This document shows positions 1 through 10,364 of a DNA stretch of 64,000 bases, one piece after another (position 1 is the stretch's first letter; each line of letters starts with the position of its first letter). Source of the DNA: Buxus sempervirens (lineage: Eukaryota > Streptophyta > Magnoliopsida > Buxales > Buxaceae). The stretch spans positions 248,001 to 312,000 of the forward strand of contig OX387192.1 of NCBI GenBank assembly GCA_947561395.2, given 5' to 3'. Both the position numbers and the translations under genes were made by a program. Below the pieces are notes generated by a model. That model was not told where the DNA came from. It saw only the letters and a program-made list of their open reading frames with translations, and did not search any database.

Positions 1-1555
1 GTGTCAACTCTGTGATCCCAAATCGGAAAACTGAAAACTGGGGATCCCAGAACAAAAGGGACGCCTGAATCATGTTCCAATTAATTGGCACATTTAACAG
101 GGACAGAGTTTGTCCCATGTGGTATTTCCTTTTCCACTCAATTTGCTCACTCCCTTGAAGTTGTTTAGTCCAAGAACGGATCCAGGGAGTGTCCAAGGCA
201 TGCTTTTCCAGTCTGGGGAATTTGGTTTTTTCAGATGATGAGGACGATGCCATTGCTCTACTATCCGATTTGTCATTTTAGACCATTTGGGTAATTCAAA
301 GGAGAGCTTGACATAAGTGCAAGAAAATCCAAGAAAAGCGGTTAATCCGGTTAAATCGACTAAAAAAATAAAGCAATTAAGACCAAAGGTTATCATCCAG
401 TTGTAATTCCTGACAAACCACAGAAAACAGTCAGACTGAGTCAAAGAAAAAGAAATGCACAAGTGTGTGCAATCCTAGGGGTTGGTGCCTATTGAGGCAC
501 GACTCCTAGACATATTTGTGTATAGAAGTACTTCCAAGTCCCAGCCAGTCTTTCTTTCATCTGCTCTTTCATCTGCCCTGATTTCTGACGCCTGACCAGA
601 CAGAAAAAATTACAATCTTGCCACCGAGGGCGAAAAAATACATGATGTTTGGAAAAGCTAAAAAATGAATCATCTTTAGGGTTGTTGGGAACCCCAAAGA
701 AGGATACAACTTTGCTTCAACTGGCAGGGTAGGTTTAAAAGGCCTATCCCTAGGGTTTGCTGCCCCTGTTCTGATCTGATGTGGTTTCTTCTGTTCATCT
801 GTCTGATCTGGCCAGCTTTCATCTGCTCAAAGACTACCTCGGACTCAGAGTACTTCCATAAGACCAAAAATGGGTCGAGACCCATGGCTCGTAGGACTCA
901 AAATGCATGGATCTGGGGGAGTTCCCTTGATCAAAGTTAGGTTGGCCTCCTAATTTAGGGCTGAGATAGCCCAGAGTCTAGGGTCTGCTCAATTTGATGC
1001 AAAGTGGGTAGGGGATTGCTGCCCCTAATGGACTCTTGGGTTTTAGATTGATTTTACTCCTCTTGCATTATCATTCACAATCACATTCATCACAACGGTT
1101 CATCAGAACGCTGGGTAGGAAAAAGGGTACACAGCCCGAGACAAACGCCTACAAGGGTCTGTGCCAGGTCCAAGAACCCTCGCGCATCACGGCAAGAAAC
1201 CAGTGGCGCTATAGGGATCCAGTAACCTGGGGGGATGTTTTACCTTCGCATCTCCCCGGCAAGCCAAAGGCACGTGAGGCTAATATCATCCCAAAAGTAG
1301 TTTATACGGTTAAGAAGGGTGGCTGCTAGAGAGGTCTAGGTTTTGGTGAAGGAGTACATTCACAATCACAACCACAAATCCATTCAAGTCGGATCATCCA
1401 CGCAGACTCCCTCGTGCGTGTCACCCCACGCAGTTTATAAAAAATAGTAAGACATTCACGGTGTAGTGAGTGCATGTTGTGTGCCTGTGGTTTGGTGCTG
1501 TGCACTAAACTAGGTAAGTTGACTTTTTTTCTTAACCAGAGATTCTGGGTTGAGG
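1..1555 (-). mobile_element. Internal 5' region of a Tat/Ogre-like Ty3/gypsy element (cut by window edge)
   Basis: This stretch follows, on the minus strand, the LTR (1577-3877) and primer binding site (1556-1573), so it should be the leader and start of the internal region. The longest minus-strand reading frame (462 to 94, about 122 codons) has no gag, protease or RT motif that I recognise. The assignment rests on position next to LTR and PBS, not on coding content. The rest of the element lies left of the window. Confidence 0.5.
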
Positions 1556-1573
1556 TCCCCAGTGGAGTCGCCA
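1556..1573 (-). other. Primer binding site of an LTR retrotransposon
   Basis: On the minus strand this reads TGGCGACTCCACTGGGGA. It starts with TGG, the complement of a tRNA CCA end, and lies 3 nt after the LTR end (...GCGCACA). This is where a tRNA would prime minus-strand cDNA synthesis. The TGGCGACTCC.. form is one I associate with plant Tat/Ogre-type gypsy elements; the exact tRNA was not identified. Confidence 0.75.
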
Positions 1574-2154
1574 GGCTGTGCGCACGTCATGGTGATGAAC
1601 GCGCGACGCGAGGTGGGATGGCGCATGCGATGAAAGGGTGCGAGGGAACGGGGGTATAAGGAGTCGCCACTGCCTGATGGGGTGCAGGCAGACACCTGGG
1701 TGCCCTAAGGATATATGCTTTGGTCTGCGGCTTGAGATTCCGGCTAAGGTTTCGATTACAGTCCGGGGAAGTCCGTAGACACCCCGGTCTGCCCCGTCGG
1801 TTGACGGGTCCCAGGTGCTTCTCTGGTTCGAGTCAACTTTGGCTCAACTCACCCTTATGTCCTACACCAGCATGCTTACTTTATTAAGTCTGAATGGGAC
1901 CTTCAAAGGTGTGGGTCCCTTTTTATTTTAATTGATTTTTATCTTTTTATCCAAATGATGTTGGTCGGATGTGGGCCCCGTTGGAAGGCCCATTGGATAC
2001 CAAAGAGGGCTTAGGTCAAGCCCAATTCCCATTCAGGGTTATGTTGGATAACCCTGCTTATTGGATTTGGTTATTTGGTTTAAGGGTTGCTCAATTATTC
2101 ACAGATTTGGGGGGGTTCACTGGGCTTAACCGCAGAACAGGTGCGATTTGGCTC

Positions 2155-2245
2155 AAACCGCTCTTTGTATGCGGTTCAGGGGCGAACCGCTCTGTGTATG
2201 CGGTTCAGGAGTGAACCGCTCTGGGTATACGGTTTTGGCACTGAA
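2155..2245. repeat. Short tandem AACCGCTCT..GCGGTT repeat in the LTR
   Basis: Three near-identical units of about 33 bp (AACCGCTCT followed by GTATGCGGTTCAGG or a close variant) follow each other. Each has complementary ACCGC / GCGGT arms and could fold into a small stem-loop. A second set with the same arms lies at 3390-3485 and a third in the related LTR at 42235-42495. Confidence 0.6.
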
Positions 2246-3368
2246 AGCCCCAAACGGGAATTCTTCCTGGGGATTTGGGTTCTTGTGTCTCTCGTGGTGT
2301 CTTAACAGTTGTGTGGGCCCCTGCGTGGGCCCATAGTGGTTCAGTGGAGAGGGGAGATCCCTTTTTTGATCTCTTCTTGGGTTTCTACAGCAAGGGAAGG
2401 AAAGGGGGAGGCAAAGTAGATTGCCCTCTCCCATTTAAACCTCATACAACTTTTAACAGAGACCAACATATCTCTGTCTTGGTCTCTCAATCTTCGTAAA
2501 TAGCAAGCAAAACAAGTCCCATGAGTTCCTACATCAAGGATTTAGTTCCTGCCTTAATCCAAGACCAAATAAACTCATGCTTCCCATGCACCATACTTGG
2601 GGGCAGAGACCTTTAACTTCAAATCCAATTACCATGGAGGGACACCAACGCACATGCAGGGAATTACCGGGCCTATCCCTAAGATAGGCATACTTGTCCA
2701 GGTCTTCAAAACAATCCAGCAGCCAAACATGTCATATGAGCACCGATAAAAAAGGTAAATAAAAAAACATGCAAGGGAAAAGTGGGGACAGCAACTGTTA
2801 TGGGGGAGGGTTACTCATGCTAGGGAGGTGTAAAGTGGTGAGGGAAAAAGATAGAGCTGCTGCTGTCTCCAGCAGCAGCTCCTGGAGGTCACAAACAGGG
2901 GATTATGGGGTGAGGGAACATGTTCATCAACCCAAAACAGTAAGCTAAAGGTGAGGGCATATATTAATAATTCAAATCAACAACTCAGGCATGCAAAACA
3001 TCAAAGAAAACAGCATGCTTGAAGACCAACATACCCCAAACAACCTCAATCTCATATATGTTAAGCAAAATTATGCAAGAATGCTCACCTTGGGCTTACA
3101 AGACTGTTTTGGGATATGTATACACTTCCTTGAGGTAACACAGGTGCTGGAGCTCCCTTCCTCTTGCACCAACAGCAGGCAAGCTAGCTTCTTTAGATTT
3201 GGTAGTGGTGGAGAAGAGTTGTGGAAAGCTTGGGAGGTCTTGAGAATGGATTTGGGAGGAGTGGGAGGCAAAGAGAGATAAGGAAGAGGGGGTTCGGAGG
3301 TTCAGGGAGTAAGGGAGAAGGAGGAGAAACAGAAAAAGACTAACCTCCTGTCCCACTGTCCGAACTTG

Positions 3369-3377
3369 CCTTTTATA
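3369..3377 (-). promoter_or_regulatory. TATA-like box of the LTR promoter
   Basis: Minus-strand TATAAAAGG lies about 500 bp inside the LTR start, the usual place for the U3 promoter. The related LTRs have TATAAATAG at 42505-42513 and a minus-strand TATAAATAAAG near 7501-7512. Confidence 0.4.
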
Positions 3378-3389
3378 GCAAACAGGGAC

Positions 3390-3485
3390 AAAACCGCATA
3401 CTTAGAGCGGTTTTGCCTAAAATGAACAGTAACCGCACATACTGTGCGGTTTCAGTGAAAACCGTAGGTTATGTACGGTTTTGTC
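3390..3485. repeat. Second cluster of ACCGNA..TNCGGT hairpins in LTR U3/R
   Basis: Consecutive imperfect palindromes with arms of the type AACCGCAYA / TGTGCGGTT lie just upstream (minus strand) of the TATA-like box. The same arrangement is seen just before the TATA box of the LTR at 42050-43790. Confidence 0.5.
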
Positions 3486-3877
3486 CTTGTCTTTTCAGTA
3501 ATGATGGGGGGACAAATTGGTCAGCCGCAGTCTCACTAATTTGCCCTTTTTTGGTTGATGTGAAGGCTGAGCCGACTCAATCGCCCACTCGGACGGATTA
3601 GGCTTCCCCAATTTTTATTATCTCTCATTTATCTCAATTATTTTAATTAAGATATTTTAAATTTGACTGTTTTACTCATATCTTCTCCGTCCGGGCTCCG
3701 GTTCCTGCAAACTTAATTGCGTTGGAACCGTATCCAGATGCTCTACCCATTGGGATAGGGTATAGCAATCAATTTAGACTCAGGCAGAAGGTCATCTTTT
3801 GCTCTTAAGGGTCTGTATCTTCCTTTTAGGGTTTTGCTTTCAGGCTTTTAGAGGGGTGCAAAAATGAGGTGCTTACA

Positions 3878-4617
3878 CTTGCTTTAAGAGAACATTATTT
3901 AAATATGTACATGATACCTATTTTAGATGTTCATAAAATTAGCATACTAATCTATGTGAGAAAATTATCTTGTGTTTGACTATGAATGTGAGTAAGAAAA
4001 TTATGCAAGATAACAAGGTAAGCAAAATATAATTACAAACAACCTATCCTATTAGAAAGGAGAGAAGGGAAGGATATATTAAGGGTACAACAGATTTTGA
4101 AAGAGGACATTCCCCTCTTTGTACAAAAGACAAATTACCAAGGAAAAATATGGATCAAAGATGACTTAAGTAAGACCTTTGTATTATACAAAAGCTCTCC
4201 TCCTCCCATCTCTTCGTATGGAGATCCCCTTCTTTCCAAGGGGATCTCATAGCATGCACAAAAGAAGCAACGATGGTGAGGAAAAAAAAAAAGATAACAA
4301 ATAATAAGCCTAAAATAATACAAAAGGAAACAGGCTCAAAAGAACTTCATCTTATTATATGTTGAATGAAAATGACAAGCGTTTTTACCTTGATACTACC
4401 TTTGCTCCTAAGTTTGGGGTGGTCCTCCAACTGACGTAGACAATAGTTTTAGAGCCCCTCTTTGATCCCAAAAATCACTTCCTTTTGTTCTTTTGTGAAT
4501 GAAAATAATGAAAAGAGAAGAAAGAGGGAGAGCCAAGGGTATTTTAGGTATAAAAAAGGTTTTAGATGGGTAGGAGGAGGTTCAAAGAAGTGCAGATTGC
4601 CAAAGAGATAGAGTAAC
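3878..4617 (-). repeat. Probable inner part of a split Tat/Ogre-like LTR
   Basis: This segment lies between the LTR ending at 3877 and the solo LTR starting at 4623. No reading frame or domain is recognisable. By position it should continue the minus-strand LTR at 7467-8328, which is interrupted at 4618-7466 by the solo LTR, and it may itself be interrupted at 3877. This is inference from nesting; the low-coordinate end of that LTR was not found. Confidence 0.35.
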
Positions 4618-4622
4618 GACGG

Positions 4623-7461
4623 TGTAAGCACCTCGTTTTTGCACCCCTAAAAATAAATAATAATAAAAAAGGGCAGAGCCAAGAGCAAAAACCTAAAAGA
4701 ACAGAATGTGACTTCCTACCTGAGCCAGAATTGGTTACCATACCACATTCCAATGGAAATAGAATTTTGACACGATTCCAACGTCACTGACTGTACGTGA
4801 ATCGGGGTTCAAATAAAAAAGTTATGGCTAAAGTTATTTCAAGTTTCATGTATAAACTTTTGTAATTAGATGTGCCACATGGCAAAATTAGAGTCTACAA
4901 AAGAAAAAAAAATGGTTTCAAAAAATAGATAAGACAAAAAAAAAAAAAAAGAGGCATCAAAAAGAAAGAAAAAAAGGATTAAAAGAAAATATATGAAAAA
5001 CCTTAAAAAAAACTATCCTTTATTTATATGGAAAGCCTTTAAAGTAAAAATAATAAATAATAAATAATAATAATAATAATAAAAAAATAAAAAAATTAAC
5101 CTTTAACATATATTGGGTGACAAAGAGAGACCCCACGTGAGTCTCTCTTCCCTTTCATTTAAGAAGTTGGGAGATAAAGAAAGAGACCCACGTGGGTCCC
5201 TCTCTCTTTGTCCCTCCCCTCTTCATGGTTGCAGGGACATTCTCTCCCTGTTGGAGGATGTCCCGCTTCCCCTTGGTGGAGAGGGACGGCAGGTTCAGTT
5301 AGCTGATGTCCTCTCCCTGCTGGAGACTCTACTCTTGGTGGAAAGGGACGGTGGGAGGTGGTATTGCAGGGGAGATGTCAAGTCATGCAAGACTGGTCTG
5401 AATGGGAAGAGAGATACAAGGAGGTGGGGCTGGGTCGTAAGGGAGGAGGATTTGCAGATCATCGAAGAGAAGGGAGGAGAGAGAAAAGAAAATAGGGAGG
5501 AAATAGAGAGCATGCAGCCTGAGGATTTGGGAGGGTTTGTCAGCAACAGCAACAAAAAAAAAACAAGTAGCATCAAGGTTCCCAGGCTTCCAAGGAGTTA
5601 AGCACTGATCCCTGTGAATCCTCTTTGGTGGGTTTAGCAACCTGCAGAGACTATCTCTTGATATAGGATCAGGTGAATAAGTTACTATTCTGTATTCCCT
5701 CTCCTCACTAATTTAATCATTCACTTAAAAAGTAATGAATCCACTTGAATTCAGAGTTTTGTTTTGGTTTAAAGAAACAATTTGAATATGGAATTGGAAC
5801 GTGGACATACTCCTTTGGATGATATTGTGCATGGACAAGGGGACTGGTTTGTTGTAAGTGGGACTATTCTTTAAAAAAAAAGACAAAGACAGGGTCTAAA
5901 CAAGAGAGGGTGGTCGTCCCTATTGATTATTGTTATTGATTTGGGTTTATTCTTATTAAGCAAAAAGCATGGGTCTGCATTCATGAACAGAAGGGATTGA
6001 TCGTCCCTACTATTTATTCATATTGGTTGGCTTTATTTTATAAGCAAACAGCATGGGTCTGATTCTGTTTCAAGTTTGTTATTTTAGAAAGGGACAAAGA
6101 CAAGGTCTGCATTCATGAACAAAAGGGGCATGGTTGTCCCTATTGTTCAGTCTTATTGGTTTGGCTTTATTTTATTAGTGAGCAAACAGCGTGGGTCTGG
6201 TTCTGTTGTGATTTTATTCTTTTAGAAAGGGACAAAGATAGGGTCTGCATTCATGAAAAAAAAGGGGCTGGTCATCCCTACTCTTTCTCATTATTGGTTT
6301 GTCTTTATTCTTATTAGTGAGCAGAAAAGTGGGTCGGGTTTTGATCTCTTTTGGTTTGGGTGTATTCTTATTTAAGTATCCTGAACCTGCTATGCTCATT
6401 CTTCACACATCATGAGAAGTGAGCACCCACGTTGGGTGCAGCCCTAGCTAAAGTGGGTCAACATCCATGCCCAATCCATCATCAGATTTTGGTTATGATA
6501 GCATCTTGAACATGAGAACTATGAAGTAACAAAGAGGGTAGGAGCTTTGGCTCAAATTCTTGATTGAAATAGAGAGATTTTCCATAAATTTTCAAACTTC
6601 TTAAGACCTCAAAAGATGATGGAAACCCTTCCCATTTCAAAACAGTTGTTATTTAAAGAGACCAAGGATCAATTTTATTATTTTTTCGGATTTTTTGATA
6701 GCTAAAACAGTAACCAAAGCAAAAGCTGGAGCTTGCTTCAACGTATATGGCTCGGAGCATTGAATTTGTGAGTAGGATGAATAGTGGTGTCATTTGTGCT
6801 ATTTCAAAATATTCAAGGTTAAAGTAAAGTTTTAGGTTTTAATTTAACCCATGCCCTTCAAACTTTCATTTCAAATTACCCCATGTTTATATTTTTTTGC
6901 TTCATTTCCTCATTTTAGTAGCTTTTTGAATGCAACTTTTTGTGGTGTTCGTTATGTTGGGTCCTCTATAATGTACATTAGTGGCTTTTGTCAAATCTGA
7001 GCTACAAATTTACCATTTTGCCCTTGAAAAGAAATCGAGCTTTTGGATGGGCTTGTAAGATAACAAACTCTTGTGAGCTTCCTGATGAGCCCAGAAAAAT
7101 CCAAATGAAAGACTCGTTTGATTTCATGCTATTAGAGTGTCCTTTTTTTTATTGCTATGGGCCTAAAGTGGCCCAATCTTAGGGAAACACGCATACAAGC
7201 TAATTGGGTCAATTCAACTAACTTCCGACTCACAGGAACCCGCTATCAAGCGGGGTAACTCAAGGTGTCTACGGACTTCCCTGGGTTACAATCGAACCGC
7301 TTATCCAAAGTCTCTGGGCAGACCATGCGCATAAATTTAAATCAAAAATTGGGTGACTGTTCACACCCTCAACAATGAACAGTGGTGACTCACCAAAACC
7401 AACAAAAAGAAAAATTCCACGGAAAGCCAGGCACCAACATCGTGCGCCCCACGTCCGCACA
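4623..7461 (+). repeat. Solo LTR, Tat/Ogre-like, TSD GACGG
   Basis: It starts TGTAAGCACCTCG at 4623 and ends CGTCCGCACA at 7461. Perfect 5-bp duplications GACGG flank it at 4618-4622 and 7462-7466, the signature of integration. No internal region is present, so an unequal recombination between the two LTRs has left a solo LTR. The first 25 bases match the inverted start of the LTR at 3877. The U5 end has TGGTGACTCA (7383-7392) like its relatives, and a 135-bp tandem array lies inside. Confidence 0.85.
5880..6390. repeat. Tandem repeat of about 135 bp inside the solo LTR
   Basis: Three to four diverged copies. Each carries a stretch like GGGTCTGCATTCATGAA, then CGTCCCTA, then TTGGTTTGGCTTTATT and AGCAAACAGCRTGGGTCTG. 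Successive CATTCATGAA starts are near 5978, 6110 and 6248, and the first copy is partial. Confidence 0.7.
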
Positions 7462-7466
7462 GACGG

Positions 7467-8328
7467 GGTAGGAGAAGGTCCCTCAAACAATGGCTGCTGG
7501 CCTTTATTTATAGGCAAAATTTTTGGATCAAAGTGCGGATCCCATTTTAAACGTGCGCGATCTACGCGAATCAGACAGCTGTCGCCAACTGTTCGATCGG
7601 ATAAGGTTGGATCTGCAGTGTATGTGCAGACACACGTTTTTTAAATGTTCGGATTTCAACCCATTTTGACGAAATTTTCGGATTTTATCCGATTTTATTT
7701 GGTTTTTTATTTATTTTAATTGTAAAAATCAAGATATTTTTATAAATATGATTATTTTATTCCCGATTTTTATTTGTTTTGTCCTTTTCTTCTTTTTCGC
7801 CGGACGAGCAGTTTTTCTGAAACTTTAAACTGCCATAACTTTTTCATCCCATGTCCGATTTTAGCAAACTCGGTGGTATTGGAATCAGGTCGAGATGCCC
7901 TATCCACTAAGCTTAAGTTTGACAGCAAATCCAGATTTTTAGCAGAAGTGCAAAACTGCGTCCCGGAAATCAGTCTTGCTCATATCTTCTTCTTCGGGAC
8001 TCCGATTCCGGCAAACTCAATTGTGTCGGAATCATATTGGAATCCTCTGTCTTCTAGGATCAAGTTGGGCAGCTAAATTGGGCTTAAGCAGAAAGGCAAT
8101 TTCTACTCTTCCCAGGTTTGACCAGTTCATAACTTCTTCATTTGGACTCCGATTCGGGCAAACTCAGTTGCGTTGGAATCGTGTCAAAATTTCCTATTCA
8201 ATAGGAAGAAGTATAGTGGTCGATTTGCACTAGATAAAAAGTCAAATTTTTGACCCCTCAGGGTTTGACTTTCTTAGTTAAGATCTTCATTTCTTGATTT
8301 CTGAGGATGCAAAAATGAGGTGCTAACA
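7467..8328 (-). repeat. Start (U3) of a Tat/Ogre-like LTR inserted in the Tekay element
   Basis: On the minus strand the LTR begins TGTTAGCACCTCATTTTTGC at 8328, the same terminus as the LTR at 3877. A TATA-like minus-strand box (CCTATAAATAAAGG) lies at 7501-7514. Immediately right of 8328 the pol gene of another element starts in mid-domain, so this LTR marks an insertion into it. The rest of the LTR continues left across the solo LTR at 4623-7461. Confidence 0.65.
7834..8274. repeat. Three tandem 147-bp units in LTR U3
   Basis: Units start at 7834, 7981 and 8128 with CATAACTT or CATATCTT. Each continues with a block like GGACTCCGATTC, GGCAAACTCAATTG, GTTGGAATCG. Single copies of the same block occur in the other LTRs of the family (about 3687-3740, inverted near 4755-4830, inverted near 41680-41735). 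Confidence 0.7.
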
Positions 8329-10325
8329 GTGGGCAGCTATACAAAAGATCTTAAAATGAGCTCCAGTTCTGATTGTTCCATCAGTGAGTGAAGGATTTTC
8401 GATTTATTTTGATGCTTCACGAGTAGGATTGGGTTGTGTTTTGATGCAGCAGAGGCGGGCTGTAGCATATGCTTCGAGGTTACTACGTCCTCATGAGCAG
8501 AATTATCCTACACATGATCTGGAGTTGGCAGCGATTGTGTTTGCACTCAAGTTATGGAGGCACTACTTGATGGGAGCTCAATTTGAGATATTCTCAAATC
8601 ACAAGAGCTTGAGAAATATATTTTCCTAGAGGGAGCTGAATATGAGACAAAGGAGATGGATGGACCTCCTAAAGGATTATAATTTCACTCTTCATTACCA
8701 CCCTGGTAAGGCAAATGTGGTGGCAGATGCTTTGAGCCGTAGGGGTGTTTCTCAGGAGGGGGTGGCCACATTAGCTATTTTTATGGCTAGCCAGTGCACT
8801 CTAGTTGATACAGTGGTAGACTGGCCAGGAGAGTTTAGCACCCACGGTCATGGTTTGATTTTGTCACGAGTTCAGGTGGAGCCAGAGTTGATACAGAAGA
8901 TTCGTGACAGGCAGTTGACTGATACAGATTTGACACGTACTAGGGAATTAGTATCAAAGGGTGATGAGACCGCTAGAGAGTTTGAGATCAAGGATGGACT
9001 GCTGAAATTTAAGGGTCGTATTTGTGTTTCGAATGACGATGAGATCAGAGGAGTGACACTTGATGAGAGTCATAGGTCTAGATATGCGGTTCACCCGGGT
9101 GGCACCAAGATGTATCGAAACTTGAAGGGGGTATATTGGTGGTCGGGTATGAAGAAAGACATTGCCGAATTTGTAGCTAAATGTCTCACATGTCAGCAAG
9201 TAAAAGCAGAACATCGGAGACCTCCAGAATTGATGAGACCGTTACCAGTGCCTGAGTGGAAATGGGGGCATATCACGATGGATTTTGTGAATGGGTTACC
9301 ACCTACAACCAAAAATCACAATGGTGTATGGGTAATTGTTGATTAGGCTGACCAAATCAGCTCACTTCTTGCCTTATTCTACTACCCAGAATCTAGCGTC
9401 ATTGGTTGAGCTATACACACGGGAGATAGTCAGGTTGCATGGGGTCCCAGTGTCTATTGTGTCGGATAGGGATTCCCGTTTCACATCTCACTTTTGGCAG
9501 TGTTTCCAGGAAGCCATGGGTACCAAGTTGAGTTTCAGTACTAGTTTCCATCTGTAGACTGATGGTCAGTCCAAGAGGACTATCCAGACCTTGGAGGACA
9601 TGTTGAGGTGTTGTGTTTTGGATTGGGGTGGCAGCTGGAGCAAGTATTTGCATCTGGTGGAGTTTGCCTACAATAATAGCTACCAAGCTAGCATCCAGAC
9701 GGCACCGTATGAGGCTTTATATGGTAGGGTGTGCAGATCACCAGTATGTTGGGTGGAGATTGGGGAGAAACAGTATTTTGGGCCAGAAATTATTCAAGAC
9801 AGTATGGAAAAAGTAAAACTTATCAAGCAGCGGATATTGACTGTTCAGAGTCGTCAGAAGAGTTATGCAGATACTAGACGACGGGAGCTGAGATTTGAAG
9901 TGGGAGATATGGTCTTTTTAAAGATTTCACCATCCAAGGGCATTAGGAGATTTGGCACGAAAGGGAAATTATCACCTAGGTTCATTGGTCCATATGAGAT
10001 AGTGAAGGAGATTAACCCAGCAGCATATCGTTTGGCTTTACCGGGCCACTTGGAGGGGGTACATGACGTATTTCACATCTCTATGCTACGTAACTATATC
10101 CCTGATCCCAGTCATGTGATAGACTCCGAACCCTTGGTGATTCGGGAGGATTTGACGTATGAAGAGAAACCAGTACAGATTTTGGACCGACGTGAGCAGA
10201 TCCTTCGCACCAAAGTGATACCCTTGGTAAAAGTGTTGTGGCAAAACCATTCCATTGAAGAATGCACTTGGGAAGGCGAAGAAGAGATAAGAAAGAAGTA
10301 TCCAGAGTTATTCGTTTCCTCTTGA
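8329..10325 (+). pseudogene. Tekay/Del-like Ty3/gypsy pol remnant: RNase H, integrase, chromodomain-like tail
   Basis: The gene starts in mid-polyprotein because an LTR is inserted at 8328. RNase H (from about 8350) shows [11 protein letters not shown] and [16 protein letters not shown], and ends at a stop at 8627 where the frame continues as RELNMRQRRWMDLL. The integrase follows: an HHCC zinc-binding region (HP..H..CLTCQQ, about 9060-9210), a core with MDFVNGLP and VSDRDSRFTS, then the GPY motif (FIGPYEIV). The C-terminus [16 protein letters not shown] resembles the chromodomain tail of Tekay elements. Lesions: stops at about 8355, 8627 and 9555, one inserted base at about 9344 (VIVD|RLTKSAHF), and Lys in place of the catalytic Glu in TDGQSKRT (about 9570). 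The element cannot move on its own. Confidence 0.93.
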
Positions 10326-10350
10326 GGTAAATTTCGAGGACGAAATTTTT

Positions 10351-10364
10351 GTAGGGGGGAAGAA
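10351..10364 (+). other. Polypurine tract of the Tekay-like element
   Basis: GTAGGGGGGAAGAA directly precedes the 3' LTR start (TGTAGAAACCCG) and follows the typical TTTCGAGGACGAAATTTTTG leader. It primes plus-strand synthesis. Confidence 0.8.

Larger units (their letters stand above)
1577..3877 (-). repeat. 5' LTR (2.3 kb) of a Tat/Ogre-like retrotransposon
   Basis: Read on the minus strand the LTR begins TGTAAGCACCTC (at 3877) and ends GCGCACA (at 1577), followed by the PBS. Its U5 end and several internal blocks match, in inverse orientation, the solo LTR at 42050-43790: the block with CCTGCACCCCATCAGGC, the stretch around 3540-3620, and the hairpin motifs. A TATA-like box (minus TATAAAAGG) sits at 3369-3377. 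It is the only LTR of this family here that still has a PBS beside it, so it is not a solo LTR. The bases just outside the 3877 end are CTTGC; the matching left duplication is out of the window. Confidence 0.75.

Noticed and set aside
2153..2434. Overlapping frames on both strands in 2.0-2.5 kb
   Set aside because: They lie inside an LTR, have no domain, and arise from the GC-rich AACCGCTCT repeat.
5113..5601. 162-codon plus frame with repeated LSLLE..
   Set aside because: It lies wholly within the TSD-defined solo LTR 4623-7461 and has no known domain; it could at most be LTR leader sequence.
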